Shown: in pieces, positions 34,740-47,747 of the stretch
Layout of the letters: the number at the start of each line of letters is the position of its first letter
Numbering within the stretch: position 1 is the stretch's first letter
Source: Adiantum capillus-veneris
Lineage: Eukaryota > Streptophyta > Polypodiopsida > Polypodiales > Pteridaceae
Length of the DNA: 60,000 nucleotides
Assembly (NCBI GenBank): GCA_014529385.2
Contig: CM043944.1
Coordinates: 89,909,384-89,969,383 of the forward strand
Direction: 5' to 3'
Translations under genes and position numbers: made by a program
The notes under the pieces: generated by a model
Databases searched by the model: none
What the model was told of the DNA's origin: nothing
What the model saw: only the letters and a program-made list of their open reading frames with translations

Positions 34740-36290
34740 AGAAGGTTATACAAAATAAATTGGGATGGAATATTGCTTTTATTCATTAATCCTGAGGAGA
34801 AAACCCAATACCTAAGTCAAGCACATATTACCATAGTAGGACTTCACTTTGCAAAAGATCAAACTATGCCACAAATCTTAAAACTTGGAGTATTTTCGCC
34901 AACTACGAGAAGTGATGTTCGCTCTTTTGTAAAGGATTGTCCTCAATGTAAAAAACAAACACCCATACCTCATGTAACATTGTTCAAAATGTTGCATGTT
35001 CCTAAGTGGAGTAACTATCTAGTTACTTACTTATCAAGCAGAACATTTCTTGAGGATATGAGTAAACGCTATAAAAGAGCAATTGAAAATGAAGCAAGAG
35101 ATTATGCTCTTATTGGAAACCAATTGTATCGAAGAGGTAAGGATCAACACTTGCGTCTTTGTGCAAATGAAAACGAATATATTCCAATTATAGAACAAGC
35201 ACATGTTGGATTAGCTAGAGGTCACTTCTCTAGTGAGACCACCGCAAGAGAAATTTTAATGGCAGGCATATGGTGGCCAACCCTTTTTGCAGATGCCAAA
35301 AATTATGTTTGAAGGTGTGATGCTTGTCAACGAGTAAAAATGCCAACACATGTAGATAGCATGCCCTTTAGACCAATGATGGGGGCTAGAGATTTTGCAA
35401 ACTGGGGTATAGATTTTGTTGGGCCAATACATCCACCTGCTTATAGGACCAAAGCTCAATATATCATTGTAGCTACGGACTATTTGACCAAGTGGGTCGG
35501 GGCTAAAGCAACTCAAAAGAATGATGCCAGAACTACTACCGCCTTCTTATATGACTGCCAATAGAAATTGCCAGTGATAGGGGAACTCATTTCCTCAATG
35601 AGGTAATCGAGTATCTGCTTAATGAATTTATGGTCATCCATAACAAATCAGCCCCCTATCTCCCACAAGCAAACGGACAAGCTGAGCATACAAATAAAAT
35701 TCTTAGCTCGGTATTGACTAAAGTGGTGAATTTATGAAGGACATACTTGGAAATGAATCTCCATGCATCTCTATGGGCTTATCGAGTTTCATTCAAAACA
35801 GCTTCAAATGCTACACCCTTTAACCTTGTTTATTGTCTTGATGCCATACTGCCAATAAAAATTTTATTGCCAGCACTAAGGGTCACTAAGAATCTTGAGT
35901 GATTTGGACATGAATGGTCACAGATACTTGAAGATCTAGATAAGCTAGATGAGCAAAGGCTAACTGCTGTAGCTCATATATATGCACAAAAGCAGAAACA
36001 AAAATAGTTTTTTGATTCTCATCTAATTAAAAACATCTTCAAAAAAGAGGACTTAGTTCTAATCTATTCCCTTAAGCAACATATTCCCAAGTTCAAGAAA
36101 AAAGGAAACGGACCGGTTATCATTGAAGATGTATCTCCAAGTGGAGCAGTTAGGTTGTCCATCCTAGATGGTGAACCAATGGCTAATGGGATTAGTGGAT
36201 GTCATTTAAAGAAGTACAATTTGCCACTAACCAATGAATTGCTAGAAAGGATGCATGCAGCTAAGCAAAGGAAGATAAAACGATAGCAGG
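34740..36290 (+). pseudogene. Integrase with doubled H2C2 module, plus-strand gypsy element
   Basis: The first zinc module ligands are SQAH, GLH and CPQC (34820-34960). The second are EQAH, ARGHFS and CDAC after one stop (35195-35330). Catalytic Asp lies in GIDFVGP (35410); the second Asp (SDRGTHF, about 35575) and Glu (GQAEHTN, about 35680) follow after a small deletion and shift that removes the expected VRYGLP region. The C-terminal part reads EDLVLIYSLKQH, GPVIIEDVSPSGAVRL and LKKYNLPLTNE. Several stops. Domain order and motifs match the minus-strand element. Confidence 0.8.
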
Positions 36291-36299
36291 TTATTGAAT

Positions 36300-37200
36300 G
36301 AATCCGAAGAAGAAGCTCGGCTTTGAGTACTCAAACAAAAAGATGCTCTCAAGAATCAACAAATACCTATTCCCATCAACACCCTGGAAATAGATGACCG
36401 ACAATGGGAATTGCAAAAATATGCAGTGTCAACAGATGATGAATGGTTAGACGGAATGGACCTTTCCATCAAGGTACAACTGAACAATCATAGCACAAAT
36501 GCATTGGTGGACACAAGGGCTCGAGTAAATGTAGTCAGTTATTTCACGTACAAGAAAGCAAAAAATCAGTCTTTGACGACGGGAATAGCGACTACTATTA
36601 AAGGATGCAACAAGAACCCAACACCAACATTGGGAGTAGTCAACTTAAATGTGATAGTATACGGATGTTCATGTTCTCATCAGTTTGTATGCTTACAAGA
36701 TAAACACATGAATGAGACAATGATTCTAGGAATCTCATGGATGTGGACATACAAGACAGTAGCAGATTGGGATACAAATTAGCTCAAGCTATCACCTAAA
36801 GGCGGACAACTCATTGTTCCAATTGCACCAAGCAAGGAGGAATGGAAAGGAAGTAACCAATAGAGCAAACCATGAAGCAATTAATCTTCTCCATCCTATT
36901 GACATGTAAATGCTACAAGTAGCAAGCAAGGAGTCAGGAAAATTGGGGTACCCAAAGCACAGCTTAAGGACAAGCCGATTCAAATCTGGGTGCCCAAAAC
37001 ATCATTGACAATACCAAAGACGGTTCCAAGGTTCAACATACAGAGACCAGAACCTCTGAGCAAGGAACCTAACACGAAAGGGATTTGGAATAAAAAGAAG
37101 CACTTATCTCCAACCGTAAAACCAATCAAGCAACGGAGAGTTAAGTCTTAGAGGATACCACCACACCATTTTCACCAAGCAAACCAAGCTATCAATGGCG
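36300..37200 (+). pseudogene. PR2 of the plus-strand gypsy element, active site altered
   Basis: After the integrase tail a second retropepsin-like segment follows: MDLSIKVQL, NALVDTRARVNVVSY (the usual G of the active-site triplet is R), and later ETMILGISW. Its tail carries IQIWVPK and GIWNKKK, echoing the tryptophan motifs of the minus-strand PR2. It confirms that a protease-like domain 3' of integrase is ancestral to both families. Confidence 0.7.
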
Positions 37201-38940
37201 ACAAAAAGCTCGACAACAACCATTGTTGATACCAATAGCTCAGGCAATCAGCGTGCTAAAGCATCTTGATGGTACAATCAAGCAGAGAGCACACAAGCTA
37301 TAAGATTTGCTCTTTGGCAGACAATATCAGAAAGCCTCCACATAAAAAAACCCTTGAGTTAATTACTCAAGACCCAACTCTTGCACAGCATAATGGTTTG
37401 AACTGCATTGATCTTCACAGCATGGTAGAGCCAACCAAGGCTATGCATAGACACGATTGTACATCCCATGGAGTCGTCCCAGAGTACGCCATCTAGGAGG
37501 GGTGGAAGGGCACTAAGTAATTAAGGGCAATGTTTGAAGAGGGAGGAAAAAGTTTGATATTAACGGGTGATTTTTTTGCAAAATTACTTAATAATGCCCT
37601 TATAAATCATCCACAGGGGAATTTAATTGATAATATCTCCCCGATGAGTGTAAATAGTGTAAATACTATCAAAAAATAGTCATTTTTTGTTATTTTTTAT
37701 CGTTTTTCTTGATATTGAGACTTATTAATGGAGAAATCCAACAAAAAACAATAAAGCTGTGTTTTTCAAGGTATTTTCTTAATTATTGAATTTTCACTTT
37801 GCTTTTTTAGCGCATTTTGTTATTTTTGTTGATTTTTTAATAAACATGTCAAAAATTAATAATAAATAACAAATGAGCTCAGATGAAAAAATTGAAGATA
37901 TGTTGATGATCAAAAGGACAAGGCGGACAGACACAAAAAATTTCAATAAAATCGGTAGATGGAAGCAGAAAGCCTAAATTAGGCGGCCAGACCTACTTTT
38001 GCAGAATTCTTGCAGGATGAGCTACAGGAATCCGATGGGGGAAATTTTAAAGTTTAACATAGATTTCACGGCTTAGTAGGACTAACACGGGAATTTGGGG
38101 AAAAATGGTTCGGGAAGTCCGAGTATAGATACCCAAGGTACTCTAAAATCACCTCATTTCAACTTGTGCCCTTTGGAGAGAAAGCCTTTCGACTTCTTCG
38201 CATGCACTTTTTGGAATCTACAGTTGCCTGTTTTCAACGCCGTCTCATACGAGACATGAGGGGTAAGTTCCATACTTATCAATGATCCATTGTGTACGGC
38301 CGGTAGCTAGTCTAAACCCCTGGAAAAAACCCTAGAATCCGAGCAGTGCACGAAGACCTACGACCAAAAATTGACCATAGCGGCCTATCAGCTCAACAAA
38401 ATCAGATGAGACGTGAAATGTAGCATGCCCTAACATAATAGAACACTTCAATATCAACAGTTGACCATTCAGCAAGGGTCGAGGGGGTCCCAAGTAGAAA
38501 AGCTAGTTTTTGACAAATGCCAGAAGTGGATTCTGACTCCACAAATAGCTTGCATACAAGGTCTATACACAATGTGTATGACTAGTTTCATAAAATTAAT
38601 CAAGCCAAGCCCTTGAAAATCAGAAAACATCTCGAAGGCTACAAAGCATCAAATTTGACATACGAAGTCAAACTGACTCCAAATGGGCCAAAATTGGATG
38701 AGCTGCTTCAGGACTATGTAGCGGACAGGCCATGTAGTCACAAAAGTCCAAAGCCTCAAAAAGTGACTTACCAACTCTACAGGCCATGTAGTCACCAAAA
38801 TCGGTGATTTCAGAGTAGACACAGCACGAAGTGATGCTGGCAAGACCAAATTTTACCAAATTAAATTTAGGACTTGGTTTAGGTGTATAGAATATATTTA
38901 GGGCAAAATTTTCAAGTTTTGCAAGAAAAAGTTGACTGCT
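37201..38940 (+). other. Spacer between PR2 and ORF3, first part
   Basis: AT-rich, non-coding. A small palindromic phrase (GTGTAAATAGTGTAAATAC) near 37648 and AT-rich runs are visible, but no gene. A short tandem phrase GGCCATGTAGTCACAAAA/CCAAAA recurs at 38729 and 38782. Confidence 0.5.
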
Positions 38941-39542
38941 GTAAATAATCGCGATTATTTACTTTTGTAAAATTTTGGCTTGAAAATGGTATCATCACCT
39001 CACCTATCACTTGTACACACTTATTACATGCCAAATTTTAAGTATGAGCCAAAATCATTACTTCCAACTTAGAAAATTGTCAAAAAACGCAAAGAAGTCC
39101 TTGCAAACCAATTTCTGAGTTATGAGTCACATTTTTTTATCCAAATCGCCTCATATCACATACACAAGGTCTATACCATGCCTAGAACCAAGTTGTACCA
39201 AAAAATTTCATTTTGATGAAAAAGTTAATAATCGTGATTATTTACTTTTTGGCCAAAAGGGGGGAAATTGCAATTTTTGCCATCATGGGACCAAAGTACA
39301 TGATGTCCTAAGCTCATTAACCAAGTTTGAACAAATTTGGAGTTCAAAATCTCAAAATTTCTTCACATTTATTGTTTCACAGACCTAAAGCCTAAATCTG
39401 GCACCATTTTCATTCTATGCACTCAAATGAGCCCATATTTCACTCGGAGTATCTATTTGGTATATACTTCAAGCCTATAATGTCAAAATTGCAAAAACTT
39501 GAAAAAATTACTCAGTTGTTGTAAATAATTGCGATTATTTAC
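38941..39542 (+). repeat. Spacer palindrome array of the plus-strand gypsy element
   Basis: Palindromes at 38941-38962 (perfect over 22 bases, centre CGCG), 39223-39246 (one arm mismatch, centre CGTG) and 39521-39542 (centre TGCG). Spacing is about 283 and 297. The arms are those of the leader array at 30.3-31.2 kb. The last copy lies about 190 bases before the ORF3 start. Confidence 0.85.
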
Positions 39543-39730
39543 TTTTGTTGCAATTTTTTGTTTTGACTTCAAGAATTTGATCTTTATATGTTTTTATGCA
39601 TCTATACATGTTCAAAAATTGATTTTAAGCAAATTGGACTCAAATTGTCAGCAATTCAGTCTGAAGGACCTTTCAGAGCGGAATCTGCCAAATTTTCTAA
39701 CTTTGACACTCTATTCACTTAGCAGGAGCC

Positions 39731-40098
39731 ATGCAAGCTGCAGAGAAGGCCAAGAAGAGGGTCTCGCAAAAGGAGAAGCTGTAAGAGATACCACCTTACC
39801 AACTGGACCCCAGTTCAGTAAAAACGGCGAAAGCGACCTACATGTCGAAAGAATAGCTTGAGGAAAATAACACTACGGTTTTCACAAGTAGATTCAAAAG
39901 TGAAGAAGGACATCAGGTAGAACTGCAACTTCTACCAAAATAAGTCTATGATGTCGCGGCAAACCCCGAGACCAAAGACGTTAACAGAAGGCTGGGGCTC
40001 AAAGAGTTCTACAAACAAGAGCCATGTGGAGTGGATTTTCAGAAGGCTTATGAGCTCCTATCCACAATCAAGGAAGATGGAATAGCACAAATCTTTGA
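39731..40098 (+). pseudogene. ORF3 start, plus-strand gypsy element
   Basis: ATG at 39731 (MQAAEKAKKRVSQKEKL, then a stop), continuing in related text across two further stops: FKSEEGHQVELQLLP, then CGVDFQKAYELLSTIKEDG. These align with FKDTEGNVIELPMLP and GVDIKRVWEFVTSIKEDG of ORF3 at 2781 on the minus strand. Similarity ends at about 40098, where antisense copia gag sequence begins. Confidence 0.7.
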
Positions 40099-40129
40099 CC
40101 AACATTCTATAATATCTGCACTTGTAGTG

Positions 40130-40830
40130 GAGTCAACCTCTTTCGTCCTCTTTTGCCTTCAATTTAGCACACTAGTTAATCAAGTGATCATTAGCCTTGC
40201 AATAATGACAATGCATCTTCTTCTTGCCTTTTCACTAGAATTCCCAAATGAGGTGCTGCTAGCAGAAGTATTAGGAACATGTGATTTTTCAATCGTTGCC
40301 ATGAGAAGTGGCTACATTGCTGTTACCACCTTTTGTTTGGAGAAGTAACAAAAGCCTATTCAACTGCACGCTGTTTAGCCCTAATGTTCTTTCTTGAAAG
40401 TGACTTTGCAATAGTAATGTGCATAATGCATCAAACTTGACAACATCAAGATTTCCTTGGGTCATAAGTCTCCAAGTACTACAAAAATCTGGTGACAATG
40501 CATCAAGAACAGTCTGCACAAGTGAACTGTCAAAAATGACTTCGCCTGCAGAAATGATTTTCTCATTAATATCCTTGATGCTAGCAAGGAAAGTGTCCAT
40601 TTCATCATCCTTATGCATAATCTTTGATTCCAGCTCTTTACACAACAATGCAATTTTAGCCTCATGGCGACTTGCATAAAGACCAATCAGAATATCCAAG
40701 GCCTATTTTGTTGATTTAGCTGAACGAATGTCAGGAGTAATTGATATTTTAGACTCAGCAACCAACTTCTCACGTACCTCCACAATTGCTTCTCCAAACT
40801 GATCCTTTGTTGTTTTTGGCTATGTTTGTT
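40130..40830 (-). pseudogene. Copia gag fragment, minus strand
   Basis: The minus-strand frame 40699-40289 (MDTFLASIKDINEKIISAG, LVQTVLDALSPDF, WRLMTQG) is the UBN2-type gag of plant copia elements. Its upstream continuation to about 40830 (EAIVEVREKLVAESK) is separated by a TAG. Further downstream (about 40210-40165) a zinc knuckle CHYCKANDHLIN is followed by a stop and Cys. The fragment ends at about 40130, against ORF3 of the gypsy element. Confidence 0.65.
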
Positions 40831-40899
40831 TAACCACAGGTATTGCTGATCGTTCTTCTTTCTCTAGAACCTTCTTGACTTGCTCAGATTCTTGTTGGT

Positions 40900-42071
40900 T
40901 CTAATCAAAAACCCATGTCCCCAATTCTATGGCTTCATACTCATGGACCTTAAGGGCCTTCCAAACTTCTTGCATCGCATGCTCCACAAAACCTATTAAA
41001 CCTGTTTTATAATCCTCAAAGACTTGCTCTTGACATTCATCATGCTCAATCTGATCTGTGAGACCTTTGTTTGATTCATCCTTGTTTAGATTGGAACAAC
41101 AATCAATTTTCTTCTTCCTATGCTCTACAACTGAAACATATCCTTGCTTGATATTGAACTGTGATATCAAAATCTTTCCTTCAAAACATTCAAAGCCAAA
41201 ATTTTGATTTCCTTGATCATCCGCACCATCTGGCATAATGGTCTAATTTTGGTCTGAATTTGTTGATAATCAAAATCAGCATCTCTAAACTCCTTCAATG
41301 TTCCTTCAACACCTTTTGGCAGCATTTTCACATGCAGGGATCTTTTTGGTGGGGACTCCTCTCGTATTGATATGTTTTTCAAAAATTCCTCCTCAACAAA
41401 TCTGATTTTTAGCAATTCCTCCTCTGCATTCATCTCACTATCCACCAATTCAAGTGGGCTTTGAATAACATGAACAACATCATGGTTATGTATGACATGC
41501 TTCTCCTCACAAATAGGGTAACACCATTTTCCATATGCAAACAACATAAGTTTAAGCAATGATCTTTTTCTTCCACTCCATGGGTATACCCTAGTGGTAG
41601 GTTAGGGATATCTAGGGGCTCTTCTAGGCTCTATTGGCCAACCTCTTTTTTCACCTCCTTTTCCACCATCTTTGGTATCCCAACTTGGTGGAATACATGA
41701 CCCATCCTCCATCCATCATCATCATCATCACTTGAATCCCCTTCAAACTCATTCTCATATGCATCCCTCAGCTATTCACATGCTTTTTGCAACTTGAAAA
41801 CCTTCTTTCTACTAGAACATGATTTTTGTCTATCCCCTTTATGATCATCTAGCCATTCATATGGATTCTCCAAGTCATATTCAAAACAATCTAAGTTCTC
41901 TAAGGCTCTTTTCATTTTGTTATAGGAAGTTGCTTTATACAATTTGTGGCTAATGTTATGAATTACTTGGGAAACGAGCGATAAAAAGCGAGCGAGGGAC
42001 AAAAAGCAAGCAAAGAGATGCAAATAGCAAAATCCTTTGAAAAAATATTTATCATATTTGATGGTAAGCAA
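40900..42071 (-). pseudogene. Unrecognised minus-strand reading frames
   Basis: Frames 41559-41167, 41236-40901 and 42071-41772 are acidic/lysine-rich and overlap in a way that suggests one decayed gene (HVIQSPLELVDSEMNAEEE; VFEDYKTGLIGFVEHAMQEV). No family recognised. They could be the part preceding the copia gag fragment or an unrelated host-gene remnant. Confidence 0.3.
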
Positions 42072-43875
42072 ACTCCAACTAGATCAAAAATTTCCAATTG
42101 GTTTACTTGGTGCTATTGGACATGCTTAGAATATCCTTTAGCACAATATTAGCACTTGTAATCTACCTATCCTCTCTAGATGACTGACAATATTGAGATG
42201 TCTTTCCCCACCATTTAGGTTCGCCAAAATGATTGGTAAACAGGGATCACAATTCTTTGCAACAATGCAAATTAATCAACAATGTTAGTAACAACCATCT
42301 TGGTTAACTTTAGTGAGTTGATCTACAAGCACCCAAAACTATCCACGACCTCTATTGGTGATTGGCAGATCTACAATTAATCTCATAGAATTATTGAAGG
42401 GTGAGGTTGACAATAATTGTCCTTTTAAATTCTTCCCTCTTGTGTTTATACTATATTCCCCCTCCACTCTTTTTAAGAGGAATCAACAATACTCTCCAAC
42501 TCAAATGATTTTTGTGGGAAATTGTGTAGTTTGAGATTATGTTTCTTAGTCCCCATAAAGTAGGCAAACCCTCATGGTGGCAACTAGGGGAATCTTGGAG
42601 ACATTGGGGAGCTTGTTAATAAAAGAAAGCACACCTAGTATCCTTTCATGTGTGTCAAAATAGGAAAGGGGTCACGAAGTGGCCACTAATCATGAAAGTG
42701 AAGGGGGCTAGAAATGCACTTTGAAAAGTACAAGGTGACAAGGAGACAACAAGGTGTATTTCCATGCTCGGATTTCTCACTTGGAAAAATCTAGTGACTA
42801 CAAGGTGGAGATGATTTTCTTGATGTTGGTTGAGATGGCACAATCTGATTGTAAACAATGCAAAAGAAATGATGTTGAAGTGGCCTCTATAGTAAGATTG
42901 CATGATAAATTTTTGGCATGGAAAGTTGTTGGATTGGACGACTCAAATCACATGCCTCATGATCTTGAACTTTGACCGCTAAAGTTCTTTTTAGTAGAAT
43001 TTAAAGCATTTACAATGTAGAATGGCCCATGCAAAGAACATCGCTACCAAATTCTAATTTTTGAGTTTATATCACAAAATGGGAGTTGTGGCACCTACAC
43101 TTTCTATGAAAACTTGGTAAATGCCTTGTATACTCTTGCAATGCCATCTAGCTAGCCTCTTTCTTCAATAGAATATGAATTCAATTAAACAATCTTCTTC
43201 CTTAAGGTTCATCTTGCATGGTGATCCATTATCATATAATATTTCATAACTAAGTCCCTAACTAGCCTCACTTTTGCCTATACATAAAGGAATAAACCAG
43301 TTACCTTATTAAACTATTAGCAAAGTTGAACAACCATAGCATCACATGGGAAAACCAACTTATTCCCTCACCCATGCATAGATGACATGTGCTTTTGCTA
43401 ACTATAAATTTTTTATTTGTGTTATAGCTATGTCTCTAGCCTCTGACAAAGTCCTACCATTTGAATCTAGAAACGCATTCCAATTGAGACTAATGAGCAT
43501 TAAGAGATTGAGGCCACTTGAAAGTATGGCTCTACAAAAGTTGTAGTGCTACTATATTATGTAATCAGGTTGTCCTTGGTTTTGCCACCAGCTTTGTGAG
43601 TTAACTCCATTCAATGCTCTTGATGAAAATGTCCCATTATCCCAAAGTGTGTTTTGTTTCCACCACTACCATTTCATTACAAATGGGGGAGTGATAAAAT
43701 CAGGAATAGCCTTTGATTTGAGGCTCAAGGTATAAGCTTGATTCATAGCTCGGTTTCTTTATCCACGTGGACAATATTCATTTGCTAGAGCAGTGTGAGG
43801 CTAATAAATAAGTGTACTTCTCAATTGAGAAGCGTTTCTTGAAAAGAAAATGCACAAAAATGGATACAATATTCC

Positions 43876-43878
<3 letters not shown>
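42072..43878. other. No recognisable feature
   Basis: 1.8 kb without a convincing frame, terminal repeat or RNA gene. Confidence 0.5.
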
Positions 43879-43953
<75 letters not shown>

Positions 43954-43954
43954 A

Positions 43955-44006
<52 letters not shown>

Positions 44007-44073
44007 CGCGCGTATACATATAGATACATATATATACATAAATAAATATATATATACATATGTATATATATAA

Positions 44074-44119
<46 letters not shown>

Positions 44120-44234
44120 TGATTGGGAAGCGTTTCAAAATGCAAGTGAAATGGCCCAAGTGGGAAGTGTTTCACATAGCACTTACAAAGATACATGCTT
44201 ACATATATATACGTACACACACACACACACACAT

Positions 44235-44281
<47 letters not shown>
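43879..44281. repeat. Microsatellite cluster: CT, GT, AT, AC, GT
   Basis: (CT)n 43879-43948, (TG)n about 43958-44002, (AT)n about 44078-44116, (AC)n about 44216-44232, (GT)n 44237-44281. The left copy of the duplicated segment begins directly after the last run. Confidence 0.95.
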
Positions 44282-44284
<3 letters not shown>

Positions 44285-46507
44285 AAGTATGAAAAATACC
44301 CTCATAATTGAACCATACTTAGACAATTGTATTAAATAATATATTAAATAACAATGTTTTAAAACAAGATGTCATAAATCATTTCATATACACCAATACA
44401 ACTTTCTGTATCTAATGGATAATACAACTATTTAGATCAAAAATTTGATCTTTAATTATTACAATATAATATCTTAGTGTTGTATCTTATGTGCCCATCC
44501 TTTGGGATGAGCTTCCACTACATCTACATGTAGAAGGATCCAGCTAGTACATTAGCTAGTAAATTGGATGATCTTTCGTTACTGCTGCAGTTTTCGTTGT
44601 AATCCCAAGGAAAGAATCTCTTACCTGTCACCATCCAAGAAACACAAGCCCGTCAGAACTGGAATTACTTGGGAAGACAGGTGTCAACGACTCCCTCCCC
44701 TTGTTATTGGTGTCAAAAATTACAGCAAAAACTAGCAACTTAACATAGATCAAATATTATAGTAAAAAACTAAGCAATTTATTTTCGATATTGCTTACAT
44801 CTTTTAATTCCAGAAAAAATCGGACAGCATCTCCTTTGTAAATTGGATCAGTTCTCAAAAAGTCCAGTCTAATGCCATCTCCTTTGAGACCCTCACTTGA
44901 GGATTAAGGCTCTTTTAACAATCAGGATCGTTGTTCAAAGTAAAGTATTAACACTAAATTCAAAAGTTACACATCTATTCAATCAAGGAGAGAATGTTTT
45001 CAACTTATCAAGCTTAAAGGTTTACGACATACATTTGTACCAAGCCTGATTAGCTTGGAGAGACAACACATCAGTATTACCCATTAAAAAACAGAATTTA
45101 CTGAGTAGGTCTCTCGGAAACATAGCCAGATTACCAATCTAAGCTCAATCTTTTGAAACCATTTTGACTGTAAATGAAGAGATGCAATATGCAATAAAAT
45201 GTATCCCATCAAGAAGTCTAATGTATAGTATGTATCGTAGAGAATCAACCCCAATCCATAGTTCCCCATACTATGTTCATTGTCATCATTCCCTATACTA
45301 TGTTCTTTTTTTTAAAAAATTACATAGTGTATGTCTTTTTTATTTTTGTAGGAATTTCGACAAAATTTCCTTTGTATCTGCTCAACATTTTCAAAAATAT
45401 CCAGTCCCAACCATCATGTACGATACCCTCACATGAGGTTACTGAATGAAAGAGTGACAAATCATTTCCAAAAACCATATCCAAACTAGATCAAATTTAT
45501 GTAGACTTTTTCCTGTGAGTCAAAACATGAGCAAACCAAAATAGTATGAGACTGTTGCGGGTAATCTACCTCAGTAGATTAGTACGTACTCTACCTCAAT
45601 ATGGCACATCAAGATTGTTAGATGATACAACATTAACATTAACTACTAATTTGCTTCAAATATCATCAGCAAAGTGTTGAGAAAAAGTATGCAAAACCCC
45701 AAATACTGAGTAGGTGCAGAACCCCAAATACTGAGTAGGTGCTTGACACAGGTTTCAGAGCTCAACCAAAAAAACCAGGTAAAAAGACTCCCAAAAAGAA
45801 TTTGGTAGTTTCACGTTTGTGTTTTAGGGGAATTTCCAAAACTCCAGCCAGCAAGTATAAAGTTAAAAAACAGCCTTATGACCCAGCTTTCCAAGGTATG
45901 CCAACTTTCCAGAGTTCCTCCCAGGAGATTTAAGGTCATAGAATCATGTTCACAAGAGGTTTCAGATCCATAGAAACTATATTTCAATATCTTAATATCA
46001 TAAAAAATTAGTCGCAATAGATCTGTCATAATGAGATTTAAACTAACAATTAACAACTATATTTCTCGATCTCTATATACACAAGTTGCTTTTATGATGC
46101 TGTTCAATCAGCTTGCCATCCCCAGCCGATCTTCATTAAATCCCCAAATCAATAACCATACCCATATAGGAGTGTTATCATCCCTTGAAATTATTAATGT
46201 GTGCGACTTCAAAGCCAGAATGTTCAAAAATTTTCCATCATCATGTTTGTATTTTGATACTTTTTTGCAAAAATCCCATAATCTGCCATCTCTAACGAGA
46301 TCCTCACAGGAGGTATATGGTGTCAAAAACAAGAAAACAAGTAGATTCAATCAATCTGCAGTATGTTAATATTGTCCTTGCACTTTTATTCTTTCAAAGT
46401 AAATAAACACGCATTTGTTGCCACTACCAGTTCAACACCCATCAAAGTACCTATTTAAATTTTCCCTTGCAAAGGACAACATGCAAAAAAAACCAACCAT
46501 AAGCCTA

Positions 46508-46512
46508 CAAAG
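46508..46512. repeat. Target-site duplication, left
   Basis: CAAAG immediately before the 5' LTR; an identical CAAAG at 51966-51970 follows the 3' LTR. The uninserted site occurs once at 56257-56261. Confidence 0.95.
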
Positions 46513-46680
46513 TGTTGGGATTAAAGCCCAAGTGGCCTCTTATGTGGATATGGCCGCCCGCCCGCCTAACTCACTTACCTCTAACTCTTTGTATATACTA
46601 ACATATTCACTGTACTGTGTAAGCTCACTGTGTGTGTGTGTGAGAGAGAGAGTCGACCCACGCTCCGCTCCGCGACTTCA
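46513..46680 (+). repeat. 5' LTR of the copia element
   Basis: Begins TGTTGGGATTAAAGCCCAAG and ends CGCGACTTCA. Contains a TATATA stretch near 46594 and a TG/AG microsatellite near 46629-46653. Confidence 0.95.
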
Positions 46681-46682
46681 AT

Positions 46683-46694
46683 TGGTATCAGAGC
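46683..46694 (+). promoter_or_regulatory. Primer-binding site, initiator tRNA-Met
   Basis: TGGTATCAGAGC, two bases after the LTR end. Confidence 0.92.
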
Positions 46695-47747
46695 CTTGGT
46701 TCAGTGCGGATTTGCGCAATCGCGCGCGCGCGCACTTTTCCGGCAGATTCTGGATCCGGAGTTCGAAAATTCACACTCGGCGTTCCGGGAGCGTTTCCAG
46801 CAGGCGACCTGGGGTTTTACCCCCCTTTCGAAGCCGTTTATGCCCTCAGAATTTCGTTCTGAGCACTACAGCAGAAGATAGATTTCAGCCGCAAAGAAAT
46901 CCGTCTTGTGTAGATTGGCAAGCAGGAGGTGGTCGACATCAATATCGACATCGACATACATCACTTATTCGTCTTCAGAGCATCATCTATAGACCAGGTA
47001 CACATATATATCATCAGATATATATATTGCAGTCTGCATTGCTACTTCTTTTGCTTGCCAGGTTCCAGGGGAGGTGTGGCCATACGACGGCTTGACACCA
47101 CTGGCATGTATTGCAGATTGATGTACTGTGATTGTGGGTCTGCTAGTTGTGAGTCACGCTAGCAGACAGACCGCCGCAGCGGTCATAGGACAGTGATTGG
47201 TCTATTATAGGATGTATGCTAGTTCTGGGCAGTTTGCTGAGCCATCTGAGAGGATCGTGTGTGAGGTTTTTTGAAGCCAAGCACTGGGGGCTGGGTTACC
47301 CAGTGTGAGGTGGATTAGGTTGCTGGAGTTCCCCTCTACACGCATCCTCTTCGGCGACTTTTATCCCTTAGGATGTATGACTTTGTGTAGACACTGGATT
47401 GCATCTTATGCGTCAGGCCGTTGAGGCATTGTTCAGGGTTCAGTCTTGAGACAGATACAGGTTCTGTCATCGCCCAGAGAGGAGACAGTGTATGCTTACA
47501 GGACAGCATATTACAGGGATTTTTTAGATTTGTCATTGGTCAGCTATTTATGATTGTTTCTTGAGCTATCTTTTGGTTCCCAGAGCTCAGTTTACAGGGG
47601 AGACTCTGTCAAAAATTTTCAAAAATACTGACAGTTCCTGAGGAGAGGTGTTCAGCTTGTTGATTATAGCTTGTTTACTGTGTACAGAGGCCAGTTTACT
47701 GGGGAAACTCTGCCGGATTTTTCTCAGGAGTAAACAGTTTGGCAGAT
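46695..47747 (+). other. Leader of the copia element
   Basis: About 1.05 kb between primer site and start codon, with short upstream frames but nothing domain-like. Unusually long for a copia leader, and GC-richer at its start than the surrounding DNA. Confidence 0.6.

Larger units (their letters stand above)
28724..40098 (+). mobile_element. Decayed Ty3/gypsy element of the same lineage, plus strand
   Basis: The order is LTR-like promoter region, leader with palindrome array, gag, PR1, RT, RNase H, integrase with doubled zinc module, PR2, spacer with palindrome array, ORF3 start. This is the same layout as the minus-strand element at 1-17.7 kb. Protein blocks align readily between the two (for example NYEIILGRPFMRQ in PR1). 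Stops and frameshifts are frequent, the RT N-terminal half and the PR1 active site are missing, and the element is cut at about 40.1 kb. No 3' LTR is seen. Confidence 0.8.

Noticed and set aside
39529-39861. 110-codon plus-strand frame as a gene
   Set aside because: It crosses the palindrome and the ORF3 start in a different frame; the ORF3 homology lies in another frame.
44620-44690. Minus-strand exon ending in a GTAAG donor in the duplicated segment
   Set aside because: The most protein-like frame contains a stop immediately before the donor.
45739-46369. Short frames repeated at 45.7-46.4 and 55.5-56.1 kb as conserved genes
   Set aside because: Their identity is explained by recent segment duplication, so conservation is no evidence of coding.
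46415-47162. Frames over the copia 5' LTR and leader (up to 226 codons)
   Set aside because: They run through the LTR microsatellite and primer site, with no domain; the polyprotein starts later at 47748.
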